64,000 nucleotides of DNA from Desulfosarcinaceae bacterium (GCA_030066015.1 JASJCL010000010.1:18287-82286), one strand, 5' to 3'; positions 17,921 to 27,143 are shown, counted from the stretch's first letter. Translations and numbers: made by a program. The notes: generated by a model not told the origin, from the letters alone.

Positions 17921-17954
17921 CCGCGGTGTCCGCCCAATGGGGCGGATACCGCGG
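17921..17954 (+). other. 15-bp stem hairpin between hsp20 and the htpX-like gene
   Basis: CCGCGGTGTCCGCCC (17921-17935) pairs with GGGCGGATACCGCGG (17940-17954) with one G-U wobble and a four-base loop. No T-tract follows, so it is more likely an attenuator, processing or mRNA-stability element than a full terminator. Confidence 0.6.
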
Positions 17955-17998
17955 CCGGCCTCGGGAAGCAGCCGGTGCCCTTCGAAAGGAGTCGGAAG

Positions 17999-18895
17999 AT
18001 GAACCATGAGCGCCTCAACCAATATCGGCAAACCGCCAACCTGCACTCCCTGCTGCTGGTCGCTGCACTGGCCGGGCTCCTGGCGGTGGTTGGCTACTTG
18101 CTGGGGGGCATGCCCATCGCCCTGACGGCAGCGCTTGGGGTGGGACTGCTCTATCTGCTGAATCCCCGCATGGCGCCCTGGTTGCTGCTGAAATCGTTTC
18201 GGGCCTATCCACTGCGGCGCGGCGAAGCAGCCTGGTTAGACCAGGCCGTGGACACGCTGACGGCAAGGGCTGGCCTTCCGCACCGACCGAGGCTGTTCCT
18301 CCTGCCCCATGACGCGCCAACCGCATTTACCATGGGAGAGGGCGCGTCCGCCGTGGTCGCTCTGTCCCAGGGCTTGCTGCGGCTCCTCAGCCCCCGGGAG
18401 GTAACGGGTGTCCTGGCGCATGAACTCAGTCATATCCGCCATCAGGACACCCACCTGATGGGCTTTGCCCACACCCTGGCGCAGATGACGGGCATCCTCT
18501 CATCCGTTGGTCAGATGCTGCTGCTGATCAGCCTGCCCCTTCTCTTGACGACCGGAAGGGGGGTCAACCTGCTGGCGCTGGCGCTTCTGATCTTGGCGCC
18601 CCAACTGAGCGGACTGCTGCACCTGGCCCTCTCCCGGGCGCGTGAGTACAGCGCGGACATGCGCGCTGCCGAGTTGCTCGGATCCCCGGGTCCGCTGGCG
18701 GATGCGCTCCACCGGCTGGACCGGTATGCGCGGCATATGCGCCACAACTTCCCCTGGTTCTTGAGCCCGAGGCGCGAGCCGGTCTCCTGGCTCAGCACCC
18801 ATCCGCCGACAGCGGAGCGCATTCGCCGTCTCCTGCAGACGGCCCCCCGCGACCCCTGGCAAGGCGCCGTGGTTCGCTGGCGAAAGAGCTACTGA
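17999..18895 (+). CDS. HtpX-like M48 family zinc metalloprotease
   Basis: This 298-residue inner-membrane protease has two N-terminal hydrophobic segments (about 17-55). The zinc motif HELSH is at 141-145, two further membrane segments lie at about 170-205, and the third ligand is Glu216 (SRAREYSADMRAAEL). This layout is that of HtpX, which degrades damaged membrane proteins under envelope and heat stress. AAGGAG seven bases before the ATG sets the start. It follows hsp20 in the same direction, consistent with heat-shock co-expression. Confidence in the M48 family is high; orthology to HtpX is probable. Confidence 0.88.
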   Translation: MNHERLNQYRQTANLHSLLLVAALAGLLAVVGYLLGGMPIALTAALGVGLLYLLNPRMAPWLLLKSFRAYPLRRGEAAWLDQAVDTLTARAGLPHRPRLFLLPHDAPTAFTMGEGASAVVALSQGLLRLLSPREVTGVLAHELSHIRHQDTHLMGFAHTLAQMTGILSSVGQMLLLISLPLLLTTGRGVNLLALALLILAPQLSGLLHLALSRAREYSADMRAAELLGSPGPLADALHRLDRYARHMRHNFPWFLSPRREPVSWLSTHPPTAERIRRLLQTAPRDPWQGAVVRWRKSY

Positions 18896-18963
18896 AATCG
18901 GCAAGCGCACCCCATGCGGCGAGCGGTGGCGTGATGGCCATCGGGGACCGTCTCCCGCCCGAC

Positions 18964-19800
18964 CTATCCCTCCAGCACCGACCCCACCGAACCGAAGAAG
19001 AACCGCTCCCCCAGTGCGCTATGCAGCCTGGCGGCGTTGACGAACCCAGTGCAATGGGAAACGCCGATTTTTTGGATATCGTAGCGGTCGATGGCAGCCA
19101 GGATGGCGTCCATGTGGCGAGATGGGGAAAAGCCCAGGTGGGTTCCGCCGATAATGGCGTAGACCCGCTCCTGGCCCATGGTGGCGGTGGCGTGGTCGAG
19201 AATGTTGACCAGGCCGGCGTGGGCGCACCCCAGGATGACGATGAGGCCCTTTGCGCTCTCAACGAGAAGGGAGAGATCATCGTTGAGAGGATCTGGCGTC
19301 AGGGCCTTGCCATCCGCATCCCAGCCCGTCATCTGGGGGTCCCCCTTTTCAAAGGCCGTCTTTCGGGGAACTTCACCGCTGAGGTGGATCCCCGGCCCCA
19401 CCTCCGTCAGTTCTCGATGCAGGCGGAAGCGCGCTCCCAAGCCCTGGAGATAGTTGCGCCGATAGGGAATGCCGATGTCGAAGACGCGCCCCTTGCGGGT
19501 GATCTCCCGCCGTCGAAACATTTCCGGGTGGCCAAAAACGTCCACCGGTCCTCGCTGTTTGAGAACCGAGGGCAATCCGCCGCAGTGGTCATAGTGACCG
19601 TGGGAGATCATGATGGCCCGGAGGGAGGTGAGATCTTTGTGCAGAACAGCGGCGTTGGCCATGATGCCCAGCCCCTGTCCGGTGTCGAAGAGGTAGTTGC
19701 CGTGATCGGTCTCCAGAAAACAGGCGAATCCATGCTCGCCGATTGCGCCGAAGGGGACACCCACTGAATTTTCACACAAGATGGTGGCAGTGACCTTCAT
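18964..19800 (-). CDS. MBL-fold metallohydrolase
   Basis: This 278-residue metallo-beta-lactamase-fold protein has HGHYDHCGG at about residues 67-75 (His67, His69, Asp71, His72). The later metal-ligand segments are GCAHAGLVNIL and GVSHCTG. ENSVG near the start and the overall pattern match the group named after the 7,8-dihydropterin-6-methyl-aminobenzene-phosphate synthase (methanopterin-type), but most bacterial members lack a tested substrate. AAAGGAG seven bases upstream of the ATG supports the start. It is the last gene of a minus-strand run with MaoC and LysE genes, though functions appear unrelated. Confidence 0.85.
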   Translation of the reverse strand: MKVTATILCENSVGVPFGAIGEHGFACFLETDHGNYLFDTGQGLGIMANAAVLHKDLTSLRAIMISHGHYDHCGGLPSVLKQRGPVDVFGHPEMFRRREITRKGRVFDIGIPYRRNYLQGLGARFRLHRELTEVGPGIHLSGEVPRKTAFEKGDPQMTGWDADGKALTPDPLNDDLSLLVESAKGLIVILGCAHAGLVNILDHATATMGQERVYAIIGGTHLGFSPSRHMDAILAAIDRYDIQKIGVSHCTGFVNAARLHSALGERFFFGSVGSVLEG

Positions 19801-19882
19801 GAAAGCGCTCCTTTCGTCGGTTGTGATCGGCTGTAAAGACCCTGTGCGGTGCGTAAGACCCGCTGGGGCGCAGTCGATGCGC

Positions 19883-20362
19883 TTAGGGGGGCAACTTGTT
19901 GCTGGGATCCCCCTCCGCCACCATCTGGGCCATCACCGCCAATTCGGGCGCCCGCGGCAGGATGCCGGTGAGCGTTCCCTCCACCAGAGGTCCGCCGCCA
20001 CCGGCGTCTTCCCAGACCGCCGCTGCCCGTGCACGCGAGGTGCCGTCCACCGCCGTTATCGTTAAGGTGCAGGTCACCGCCTGGTTGCAGAAGACGGGTT
20101 TGCGGAAACGCAGGCAGATTTCATGCGCCAGCCAACCGATCTGCCCGCCGATCTCCGTGAGCATGCCGCCCACCAGCAGGCCGTGGCAAATGATGCGGGG
20201 AATTCCTTTGGCATTGCAGAAACGCTGATCGAAATGGATGGGATTGTAATCGCGTGTGAGATCGGCGAACCGGTGCACTTCCGCTTCACTGAAAGCACGC
20301 GTCACGGTGAAGGTATCGCCCACCGCCAGTCCGGACAGGGTTTTGCGTCGGATACGGCTCAC
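19883..20362 (-). CDS. MaoC-like hotdog-fold dehydratase
   Basis: The protein has 159 residues. The MaoC/R-hydratase signature is present: FADLTRDYNPIHFDQRF supplies the catalytic Asp/His (D-x-N-x-x-H), and GIPRIICHGLLVGGMLTEI is the hydratase-2 helix motif. Such enzymes hydrate enoyl-CoA to (R)-3-hydroxyacyl-CoA. A GTG at 20362 preceded by GGGGAGG is preferred over a TTG at 20380. It lies 24 bases after the LysE-type gene and may be in the same transcript. Confidence 0.86.
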   Translation of the reverse strand: MSRIRRKTLSGLAVGDTFTVTRAFSEAEVHRFADLTRDYNPIHFDQRFCNAKGIPRIICHGLLVGGMLTEIGGQIGWLAHEICLRFRKPVFCNQAVTCTLTITAVDGTSRARAAAVWEDAGGGGPLVEGTLTGILPRAPELAVMAQMVAEGDPSNKLPP

Positions 20363-20386
20363 CCGTGCACCTCCCCTCAAGATCCA

Positions 20387-21001
20387 TTACCCCCGTATCA
20401 TCATCAGGGCCTTTTGAAACATGACACCGGCAAAGCCGATTAGAAAGAGACCCAGCAGCCGCATCAGCCAGCGATAGCCGCTGCTGGAGAGAAACCGGCG
20501 GGTCTTGCCCGTCAACCAGGCCAGCCCCAGTTTGGAGCCCACCAGCAAGGAATAGAAGCTGATTAGAAATAGGGCCGCGACCACGACCCGCGCCGCCTGC
20601 TGCTGGATGATGAGGGGACCGCCGACGGTGGCCCAGAAGAGGTAGGGCGCCGGGTTGAGCAGATTGAGAATGACCCCCTTGCGCAGGGAGTGGGGCCTGT
20701 CGTCGGAGACGGCGGTTTCGATGGTCCGACTTTGGAAACACTCCCAGGCCAGCCACAACACATAGAGCCCGCCCAGCAGGGAGAGCACGCCCATGATGCG
20801 CTCGAAATCCGCCAGGTGGCCGAGGGCAAAGAGGGTGATGGCGATGATGGGCAGGTCGGAGAAGAGCGGACTCAGGGCCACCTTCATCCCCTCGCGGACA
20901 TTGTGTCGCAGGGTTTGAGAGATCACCAGTGTCAGCATGGGCCCCGGCATAAGACCCGCCGAGAGACCCAACAGGATCCCTGCCGTCAAGGCCGTCAGCA
21001 T
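20387..21001 (-). CDS. LysE family translocator
   Basis: This 204-residue inner-membrane protein has about six hydrophobic segments. The family opening is LTAGILLGLSAGLMPGPMLTLVISQTLRHNVREGMKVALSP; KGVILNLLNPAPYLFWATVGGP is the second LysE/RhtB motif. LysE/RhtB proteins export amino acids or related small metabolites; the substrate is not predictable. AGGAAG lies six bases before the ATG. It diverges from the CBS-ACT gene across a 259-bp gap. Confidence 0.9.
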   Translation of the reverse strand: MLTALTAGILLGLSAGLMPGPMLTLVISQTLRHNVREGMKVALSPLFSDLPIIAITLFALGHLADFERIMGVLSLLGGLYVLWLAWECFQSRTIETAVSDDRPHSLRKGVILNLLNPAPYLFWATVGGPLIIQQQAARVVVAALFLISFYSLLVGSKLGLAWLTGKTRRFLSSSGYRWLMRLLGLFLIGFAGVMFQKALMMIRG

Positions 21002-21260
21002 ACGAAGCTTCCTAACATTAAAGGATAAACGGACGAAGAGCAGCCGGCCGGCTATTGCTTCGCGGGACCGCCTGTTGTACTATTGACGCTTAAGAAACGG
21101 CGTTGTGCGCCGCCCTGCCGCCGACAACGCCCCCGCACGCGGCGGCCCCCGGCCAATTCAAGCCTAATTCGCCACCAATAACAGAGGCCAGCACGGTTGA
21201 GCAAGCATCTCCCTCAGCAACCTGGGCCTTACCCCGGACGACCAGAGGAGGTCACAGACC

Positions 21261-21932
21261 ATGTACGTCGGCACCGTCATGCATACCGAATTGATCACCG
21301 TTCCGCCCGATCTGAGCTTCGTCAAGGCCGCCAAACTCACCAAGGAGAAGGGGATTGACCATCTGCTGGTGGTCGATGCCAAAGGAGATCTGCTGGGCAT
21401 CGTATCGGACCGCGATCTCAAGCAGAGCTGGGCCTCTCCGGCCACCAGCCTGAGTGCCCATGAGCTCAACTACCTGCTCGATCAACTCACCGTGGAGATG
21501 ATCATGGCCAAAAAGCTGATCACGGTGACGCCGGACATGACCATCGAGCGGGCGGCTCAGACCATGCGTGAAAACCGCATCAACGCCCTTCCCGTGATGC
21601 AGGAGGACAAACTGGTGGGGCTGATCACCAGCCGGGATGTCATGGATATCCTTTTGGACGCCATCGGCATCGGCACGGACAGCTTCCGCTTTACGATCCT
21701 GGCCAAGGATCGCATCGGCTTCGTGGCGGAGGTGGCCCGCCTGCTCAACGAAGCGGAGATCAGCATCCGCAGCATCATGGCCTGGCCGGAGAAAGCCCTT
21801 CCGGGCACCTACCACATCGTCATGCGGGTGGGTGCTGACGTGGGCGAACGGGCCGTCGAGGTCCTTCGCGACGGTGGGTTCAAAGTGTTCACCGAGCATA
21901 CCGAGGATCTAACCCCCTACCTGCCGCGTTGA
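21261..21932 (+). CDS. CBS domain-ACT domain protein (AcuB-like)
   Basis: This 223-residue cytoplasmic sensor-type protein has two CBS repeats. The first is MHTELITVPPDLSFVKAAKL...LLGIVSDRDL; the second is MAKKLITVTPDMTIERAA...VGLITSRDVMD. A C-terminal ACT domain follows (FTILAKDRIGFVAEVARLLNEAEISIRSIM). CBS pairs bind adenosine nucleotides and ACT domains bind amino acids, so it probably senses energy or metabolite state. The target is unknown. AGAGGAGG precedes the ATG by eight bases. Confidence 0.9.
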   Translation: MYVGTVMHTELITVPPDLSFVKAAKLTKEKGIDHLLVVDAKGDLLGIVSDRDLKQSWASPATSLSAHELNYLLDQLTVEMIMAKKLITVTPDMTIERAAQTMRENRINALPVMQEDKLVGLITSRDVMDILLDAIGIGTDSFRFTILAKDRIGFVAEVARLLNEAEISIRSIMAWPEKALPGTYHIVMRVGADVGERAVEVLRDGGFKVFTEHTEDLTPYLPR

Positions 21933-22484
21933 CGCCGCGGCGGTGAAGCCACCACCGAAGCATCGTCACACCCCCAAACACGAAGCACCGGACGGGGATC
22001 ACCGGCCGGGCTGATGGGCGGCAATCCCCGCGGCCGCTCTTGGTGAGCGGCCCATTGAGGGTCAGATCATCCCGAAGGGTCCCCTGGGGTCCGGTGGTTC
22101 GTCACGCTCGCCGTCAGATGGGGCACGGTTGCGCATCGCGGGGAGAGCGCCATTCGCCCCCCGCCACACCAACGGGCGGTCCTGGCGGGACAGCCGCGGC
22201 CGCTGCTCTCCTTCGTCAGGCGGGATCCAAGGACCGGACGACGGGTCCCTCAGCCGCCCGCCTCTGCAGAGCCGCTTCCGACAGCGGTGCATCGCAACCG
22301 CGGTTCATGCGCCCCTTGCCTTCCAACATAAACAGATCGATGGTGCGTCGGCGGAGGACGGCACATTTTTTTGACAATCCCGACCATGGCGCTTATGCTC
22401 ATACGACCAGCGCAACTTCCGTTACACCCGCAACTGGTTCCGGGGCCAACGGCTTCATAAGCAAGCCGCTTCCATATTGTTCGC
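21933..22484. other. 552-bp gap with a hairpin and a promoter, no gene seen
   Basis: GGCCGCTC-TTGGT-GAGCGGCC at 22032-22052 forms a perfect 8-bp hairpin, possibly ending CBS-ACT transcription though no T-tract follows. A clear promoter lies at 22371-22399. Frames crossing the middle have no recognisable product and look like GC-rich noise. Confidence 0.45.
22371..22399 (+). promoter_or_regulatory. sigma-70-like promoter of the HD-GYP regulator gene
   Basis: A perfect -35 TTGACA (22371-22376), a 17-base spacer and -10 TATGCT (22394-22399) lie about 86 bases before the start codon. Confidence 0.65.
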
Positions 22485-23564
22485 GTGAGTGAGACCCAGA
22501 TGGAGAACGATGTCCGTAAAGACGAGGTGCAGATTCTGATCGTCGATGACGATGATGCGATCAGAGACGTTCTGCTGCATGGCATCCGCCACATCGGTAT
22601 CGACTGCTACGCCGCGGAAAGCGGTTTGGCGGCGCTCGAGATTCTCCAGCGCCATGAGATCGATATCGTCGTTTCGGACATCAATATGCCAGGAATGAAC
22701 GGCCTTGAGCTGACGCAGCAGATCAAGGCGCAGTACGATTGTGATGTGATGATCATGACGGGGTTCGTGGGCACGTTCACCTACGAGGAGATCATTGGCA
22801 GGGGTGCCAGCGACTTCATCCAGAAACCCATTCGCATCCCGGAGTTTATCGCCCGCATCAAGCGCATCATCGCCGAACGCGACACCCGGGATGAACGCAA
22901 CCAGGCGCTCACCGAAATTCAGCGCAATCTGGGAAAGTTCAAGCGCGCCATGGACGGCATCGTCCAGGCCATGTCGCTCACCGTCGAGTTCCGCGACCCT
23001 TATACCGCGGGCCACCAAGAACGGGTGGCCCAATTGGCCTGTGCGATCGCCGCCCATATGGGCCTGCCCCAGGATCGTATCAATGGGTTACGCATGGCGG
23101 CCATTATCCATGACCTGGGCAAGATCACCATTCCGGCCGAAATTCTATGTAAGCCCGGCAAGCTGCTGCCCCTTGAGTACGAGCTGATCAAGAACCACGT
23201 CCAGGCCGGCTACGACATCCTGAAAAAGATCGAATTTCCCTGGCCGCTGGCGGACATTATCTACCAGCACCACGAACGCCTGGACGGCTCCGGATATCCC
23301 AATGGAGTCGAAGGGGAGCAGATTCATCTGGAAGCGCGCATCATTGCCGTTTCAGACGTTTTCGAAACCATCGCCAGCCATCGCCCCTACCGGCCGTCCC
23401 TCGGCATCAACAGCGCGGTCGAAGAGATCCGGGCCAATATGGGCCGTCTTTACGATCCCGTGGTGGCCGAGGCCTGTCTGCATGTTGTCGAAGAGGAGGG
23501 CTTCTCCTTCGGCAAACGCAAATCACCCGCCAAGCCACCCACTCACAGCGTCAAGGCCTTGTAG
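22485..23564 (+). CDS. Response regulator with HD-GYP domain (probable cyclic-di-GMP phosphodiesterase)
   Basis: This 359-residue cytoplasmic protein has an N-terminal receiver domain with acidic pocket DDDD (21-24), phospho-acceptor Asp65 (VVSDINMPGMNG) and Lys in QKP (114). After a helical linker, the HD-GYP domain has IIHDLGKI (His209-Asp210), QHHERLDGSGYP (261-272) and a VSDVFETIASHRPYRP motif. HD-GYP proteins hydrolyse cyclic di-GMP; the motif residues are intact. The start is GTG at 22485, but an ATG at 22500 is equally plausible. The next gene is a histidine kinase with its own promoter, so the two may form a signalling pair. Confidence 0.92.
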   Translation: MSETQMENDVRKDEVQILIVDDDDAIRDVLLHGIRHIGIDCYAAESGLAALEILQRHEIDIVVSDINMPGMNGLELTQQIKAQYDCDVMIMTGFVGTFTYEEIIGRGASDFIQKPIRIPEFIARIKRIIAERDTRDERNQALTEIQRNLGKFKRAMDGIVQAMSLTVEFRDPYTAGHQERVAQLACAIAAHMGLPQDRINGLRMAAIIHDLGKITIPAEILCKPGKLLPLEYELIKNHVQAGYDILKKIEFPWPLADIIYQHHERLDGSGYPNGVEGEQIHLEARIIAVSDVFETIASHRPYRPSLGINSAVEEIRANMGRLYDPVVAEACLHVVEEEGFSFGKRKSPAKPPTHSVKAL

Positions 23565-23702
23565 GTGGTTAGGCCACCTTCCCCGCCGCAGATGAATCCA
23601 CAGTAAGCGTGACCCTTGGGCCACCGGCAACCCGGCCAATCGCCCCACCTCTCTCCAATCGGGGTGAAGGAGCGGCCGCCCGCCCCGCAGTGGTGATCAA
23701 AT

Positions 23703-23731
23703 TTGACATGCCCAGGCGAGTCGACTATAGG
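23703..23731 (+). promoter_or_regulatory. sigma-70-like promoter of the histidine kinase gene
   Basis: TTGACA (23703-23708), a 17-base spacer and TATAGG (23726-23731), about 60 bases before the GTG start. Confidence 0.65.
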
Positions 23732-23792
23732 ATTTGGGTGGTGCTCTTTTTTTGATTTCTGACAACGCTACTGCACTTGGAGATGTGTATCA

Positions 23793-24668
23793 GTGAAAGT
23801 TGCTGTTCAGAAACCCGCACTCACCACCCTGATCCGCATCACCTTGATGCTGGCCATGACCGTCTCGGCCGTGATCTTCAGCCTGAAATGGTTCTCCGCG
23901 GACCTCCTGCCCGCCATTGTGACGGTCCTCCCCATCGCCCTCCTCTGGGGGTGGGCCGAATACCGCCTCTTCCGGCTCAAACAATCGGCACAGCATCGGT
24001 TCGAGGAGATGCGAATGCTCACCGGCAGTCTTGCCCATGATCTGCGGACCCCGCTGTGTTCAGCGATGAACGCCGTGGGCAATCTGCGGGAAGCGACCCA
24101 TCGGCACCCCGACGATCCCGCACGGGTCGAGCGCGCCTTCGCTGCCGCTGAAAAAAGCCTCCAGCGCTGTCACCACTTGATCACGGCCGTGCTCGATTAC
24201 AGCCGCAACGGCCGGCACCACCTGCAGCCGGTCTGGATCGACCCCTGGCTGGAAAAAATGGTGTCGGAGTTCCCCCTGCCGACCGAAATCCACCTGGCTA
24301 CCCACTTCCAGGCCCGGGCGCAGGTGGCGGCGGCGCCCAGCCAATTGCGACGCGCCGTGCACAACCTGATGGAGAATGCGACCCAGGCGATGATGGCCAC
24401 GCAAGCGCCCCGATCGGGACATCGCTTGGAACTGACCAGTCATGTCCGCCGGCGGCGGGTCGAAATCTGTGTCAAAGACACTGGACCGGGCATCCCCACC
24501 GAGGACCGGAAAAGGATCTTTCGGCCCCTTTTTACCGGCAGGAAAGATGGTGTGGGTCTTGGTCTGGCCATCGCTCAGGATGTGGCCCGTCAGCACGAGG
24601 GTGGCCTGCATCTCGACAGCCCCTCGGGCGAGGGTGCCTGCTTTCGACTGACGCTGCCGGTGAAATAG
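23793..24668 (+). CDS. Sensor histidine kinase
   Basis: This 291-residue membrane kinase has two N-terminal transmembrane helices with almost no periplasmic loop (about 10-58), so it likely senses something in or near the membrane. The HisKA helix carries SLAHDLRTPL with phospho-accepting His82. The ATPase domain has the N box NLMENATQAM, G1 DTGPGIP, F box IFRPLFTGR and G2 GVGLGLAIAQ. No PAS or HAMP domain is present. The GTG start follows GGAG by ten bases. The preceding HD-GYP response regulator is the obvious candidate partner, although a 228-bp gap and separate promoters weaken that. Confidence 0.92.
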   Translation: MKVAVQKPALTTLIRITLMLAMTVSAVIFSLKWFSADLLPAIVTVLPIALLWGWAEYRLFRLKQSAQHRFEEMRMLTGSLAHDLRTPLCSAMNAVGNLREATHRHPDDPARVERAFAAAEKSLQRCHHLITAVLDYSRNGRHHLQPVWIDPWLEKMVSEFPLPTEIHLATHFQARAQVAAAPSQLRRAVHNLMENATQAMMATQAPRSGHRLELTSHVRRRRVEICVKDTGPGIPTEDRKRIFRPLFTGRKDGVGLGLAIAQDVARQHEGGLHLDSPSGEGACFRLTLPVK

Positions 24669-24720
24669 GGTAGCGGACACACCTCCATGGCCCTATCCGG
24701 TCGGGTACAGAAAAGCGCCC

Positions 24721-25518
24721 TCATCCCCGTGACATGGCGTGCGCCCTGCGTTTGAGAGCCTCCCACACAGCGGCCCCTGCGAGGGTCTCCCCATCCTCTC
24801 CGGCGTTGTCAATGATGGCGTGCAGCATCTCTTGGCGATCCGCGTCCCGACTGCGCACCTGCGTCTCGCTGAGACAGAGGGTGTTGTGGATCAAGCTGTA
24901 GATCACCACCGGTGACAACACCGTCTCGTTGACGGCCTTGGCAAGACGGCGCCCCCAAATGCGATGATGGGAGAGCTGCAGCGCCTTGGGCGCCGGCGGC
25001 CATTCGAGAATCTCCATGAAAATGGTCAGGATCTCCACGATCCCGTCGGCGTAGGCGTTTTCGAACGCGGCGTTGCCATCCGCCACCAGGCCATCCAAAT
25101 CAGCGCTGGTGAAGGAGAGATCAAGCGCCGCCACCAGCTCCGCATGCAGGCCATCGGCGGTTTCCCGGCCACGGCTGATGACGACATCTTTATCATTGAG
25201 GATTTTGATGGCGTTGCGGATGCTGACCATCTCTTTGACCGTTGGACTTTTGCGCAGGGCCACGTCTTCCGGTGTGGTTTTGTAGACCTTGAGCTCATTG
25301 TCCAACAGCAAAATGGCCGGCGGGTCCCCACTATCCGGCTTGATGTAGAGCTCCAGATCGCGGACGGTGGCGGGCGCATAGCCAGTGTATTTGAGCAGAC
25401 GGGTCATGGCCTCCTTGTCCAGGCGGCGACCACTGTCAGGCGGACCCAAGGAGTTGACGATGGTGGTGTGCAACTGGTCGAAACGGATCTTCTGAAGGAT
25501 ATTCTCTTTGAAGCCCAT
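24721..25518 (-). CDS. Conserved-looking protein of unknown function
   Basis: I do not recognise this 265-residue protein. It appears globular, soluble and helix-rich, with no signal peptide or transmembrane segment. The N-terminal half (FDQLHTTIVNSLGPPDSGRRLDKEAMTRLL, YIKPDSGDPPAILLLDNELKVYKT) is mixed alpha/beta. The C-terminal half contains NAIKILNDKDVVISRG and a helical end. GAGGAGAGG sits close to the ATG, which supports a real start. It converges with the histidine kinase gene with only 52 bp between stops. A regulator or adaptor role would be a guess. Confidence 0.7.
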   Translation of the reverse strand: MGFKENILQKIRFDQLHTTIVNSLGPPDSGRRLDKEAMTRLLKYTGYAPATVRDLELYIKPDSGDPPAILLLDNELKVYKTTPEDVALRKSPTVKEMVSIRNAIKILNDKDVVISRGRETADGLHAELVAALDLSFTSADLDGLVADGNAAFENAYADGIVEILTIFMEILEWPPAPKALQLSHHRIWGRRLAKAVNETVLSPVVIYSLIHNTLCLSETQVRSRDADRQEMLHAIIDNAGEDGETLAGAAVWEALKRRAHAMSRG

Positions 25519-25648
25519 TGTACCTCTCCTCTACTGACGCAGGCCCCCCTGGTTGGCGCCACTGAGGGGGGCAGCTCGTTTTATCCCGCCGGGCACGCTC
25601 CAGATCGCTTCAATCAGGTGGCTGACCGGGTGCGGGGCCTGGCAGGAG

Positions 25649-25663
25649 AATATGTAACATATT
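25649..25663. promoter_or_regulatory. 15-bp perfect palindrome, candidate operator
   Basis: AATATGT-A-ACATATT has seven-base perfect arms. It sits 25 bases upstream of the citrate synthase -35, and also upstream of the divergent unknown gene. The regulator is not identified. Confidence 0.45.
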
Positions 25664-25688
25664 GCATTTTTAGATTTTTTACGCAAGG

Positions 25689-25717
25689 TTGACCCAGATG
25701 CTTTTTTAAGTTAGCAT
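25689..25717 (+). promoter_or_regulatory. sigma-70-like promoter of citrate synthase gene
   Basis: TTGACC (25689-25694), a 17-base spacer and TAGCAT (25712-25717). The start codon lies about 128 bases downstream. Confidence 0.5.
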
Positions 25718-25844
25718 CCTGCACTGCAGGTTTTTGCGATGCACCATATTCCTCCCACCTGAGTATCGCGGCAGCCACTCCAGGGTACCTCCCATTTCAC
25801 ATCGTCAGAGGCGCACCCGCATCTGGTTCTGAAAGGAAGACCAA

Positions 25845-27125
25845 ATGACTGATACTGTTACCTTAACTTACGGAGATCACACTTATGAACTGCCGGTCAT
25901 CATCGGCACTGAAGGAGAGAAGGCCATCGATATCAGCCGTCTGCGGGCCGATACCGGTTTCATCACCCTGGACACGGGCTATGGCAATACGGGCAGTTGT
26001 ACGAGCAACATCACCTTCATGGACGGCGAAAGGGGCATCCTGCGCTACCGCGGAATTCCCGTGGAGCAACTGGCGGAGAATTCCACCTTTAAAGAAACCG
26101 CCTATCTGCTGATCCATGGGCGCCTGCCCACCCAGCAGGAGTTGACCGAGTTCTCCATCATGCTCAACGACCACTCACTGGTCCACGAGGACATGAAGAA
26201 TTTTTATCAGCACTTTCCCAGTGCTTCCCACCCCATGGGAATTCTCTCGGCCATGGTGAACGCCCTGCGCAGCTTCTACCCGGCCCTGAACAACACCGCC
26301 GAAGAGCTCAACATGACGGTCACCCGTCTGCTGGCCAAGATCCGCACCATGGCGGCGATGTCCTACAAGATCTCCCGCGGCCACACGACGGTCTACCCCC
26401 GGCCGGACCTGGCCTATTGCGAGAACTTCCTCAACATGATGTTCGACACGCCGGTCAAGCCCTATGAGATCAAAAAGGAGGTGGTCCGGGCGCTGGAAGT
26501 GTTTTGGATTCTGCACGCCGACCACGAGCAGAATTGCTCCACCTCGGCGGTGCGCATGGTGGGCAGCGCACGGGTCAACCTCTACGCCGCCATCTCCTCG
26601 GGAATCGCCGCCCTCTGGGGCCCACTGCACGGGGGCGCCAATCAGGCCGTCGTCGAAATGCTCAAAGCGATCCAGGCCGACGGCGGCAATTACCGGCGTG
26701 CGATCGAACGGGCCAAGGACCGTAGCGATCCCTTCCGTTTGATGGGCTTCGGCCACCGTGTCTACAAGACCTACGATCCGCGCGCCAAGATCATGAAGAA
26801 GATGTGCGATCAGCTGCTACCGGCCCTCAAAATCGAAGACCCCTTGCTGGAGATCGCCAGGGAGTTGGAGGAGATCGCCCGCAAAGACACCTACTTCATC
26901 GACCACAACCTCTACCCCAACATCGATTTTTACAGCGGCATCGTCCTGCGCGCCATCGGCATCCCCACCAATATGTTCACGGTGATGTTCGCCATCGGGC
27001 GCCTGCCCGGCTGGATTGCCCAGTGGAAGGAGAGTTTGGAGGATCCCCGCTGGAAGGTGAGCCGGCCGCGCCAGATTTACCTGGGACCGCTTACCACCGA
27101 TTACACCCCGATCCAGGAGCGCTGA
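25845..27125 (+). CDS. gltA: Citrate synthase
   Basis: Citrate synthase condenses acetyl-CoA and oxaloacetate to citrate in the cytoplasm. The 426-residue length and the N-terminal beta-rich extension indicate the hexameric Gram-negative type II enzyme. Catalytic histidine segments are WGPLHGGANQA and MGFGHRVYKTYDPR. The catalytic Asp lies in NIDFYSGIVLRAIGIPTNMFTVMFAIGRLPGWIAQW, and HADHEQNCSTSAVRMVGS is also conserved. The ATG at 25845 follows GAAAGGAAG. In sulfate reducers the enzyme feeds the oxidative TCA or anabolic glutamate route; which applies here cannot be read. It ends at a bidirectional terminator shared with upp. Confidence 0.96.
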   Translation: MTDTVTLTYGDHTYELPVIIGTEGEKAIDISRLRADTGFITLDTGYGNTGSCTSNITFMDGERGILRYRGIPVEQLAENSTFKETAYLLIHGRLPTQQELTEFSIMLNDHSLVHEDMKNFYQHFPSASHPMGILSAMVNALRSFYPALNNTAEELNMTVTRLLAKIRTMAAMSYKISRGHTTVYPRPDLAYCENFLNMMFDTPVKPYEIKKEVVRALEVFWILHADHEQNCSTSAVRMVGSARVNLYAAISSGIAALWGPLHGGANQAVVEMLKAIQADGGNYRRAIERAKDRSDPFRLMGFGHRVYKTYDPRAKIMKKMCDQLLPALKIEDPLLEIARELEEIARKDTYFIDHNLYPNIDFYSGIVLRAIGIPTNMFTVMFAIGRLPGWIAQWKESLEDPRWKVSRPRQIYLGPLTTDYTPIQER

Positions 27126-27143
27126 CCTCTACCGGAGCACGAA

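Larger units (their letters stand above)
25519..25844. other. 326-bp divergent control region before citrate synthase
   Basis: No gene is seen. The region holds a perfect palindrome at 25649-25663 and a sigma-70-like promoter at 25689-25717, both listed separately. Confidence 0.6.
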
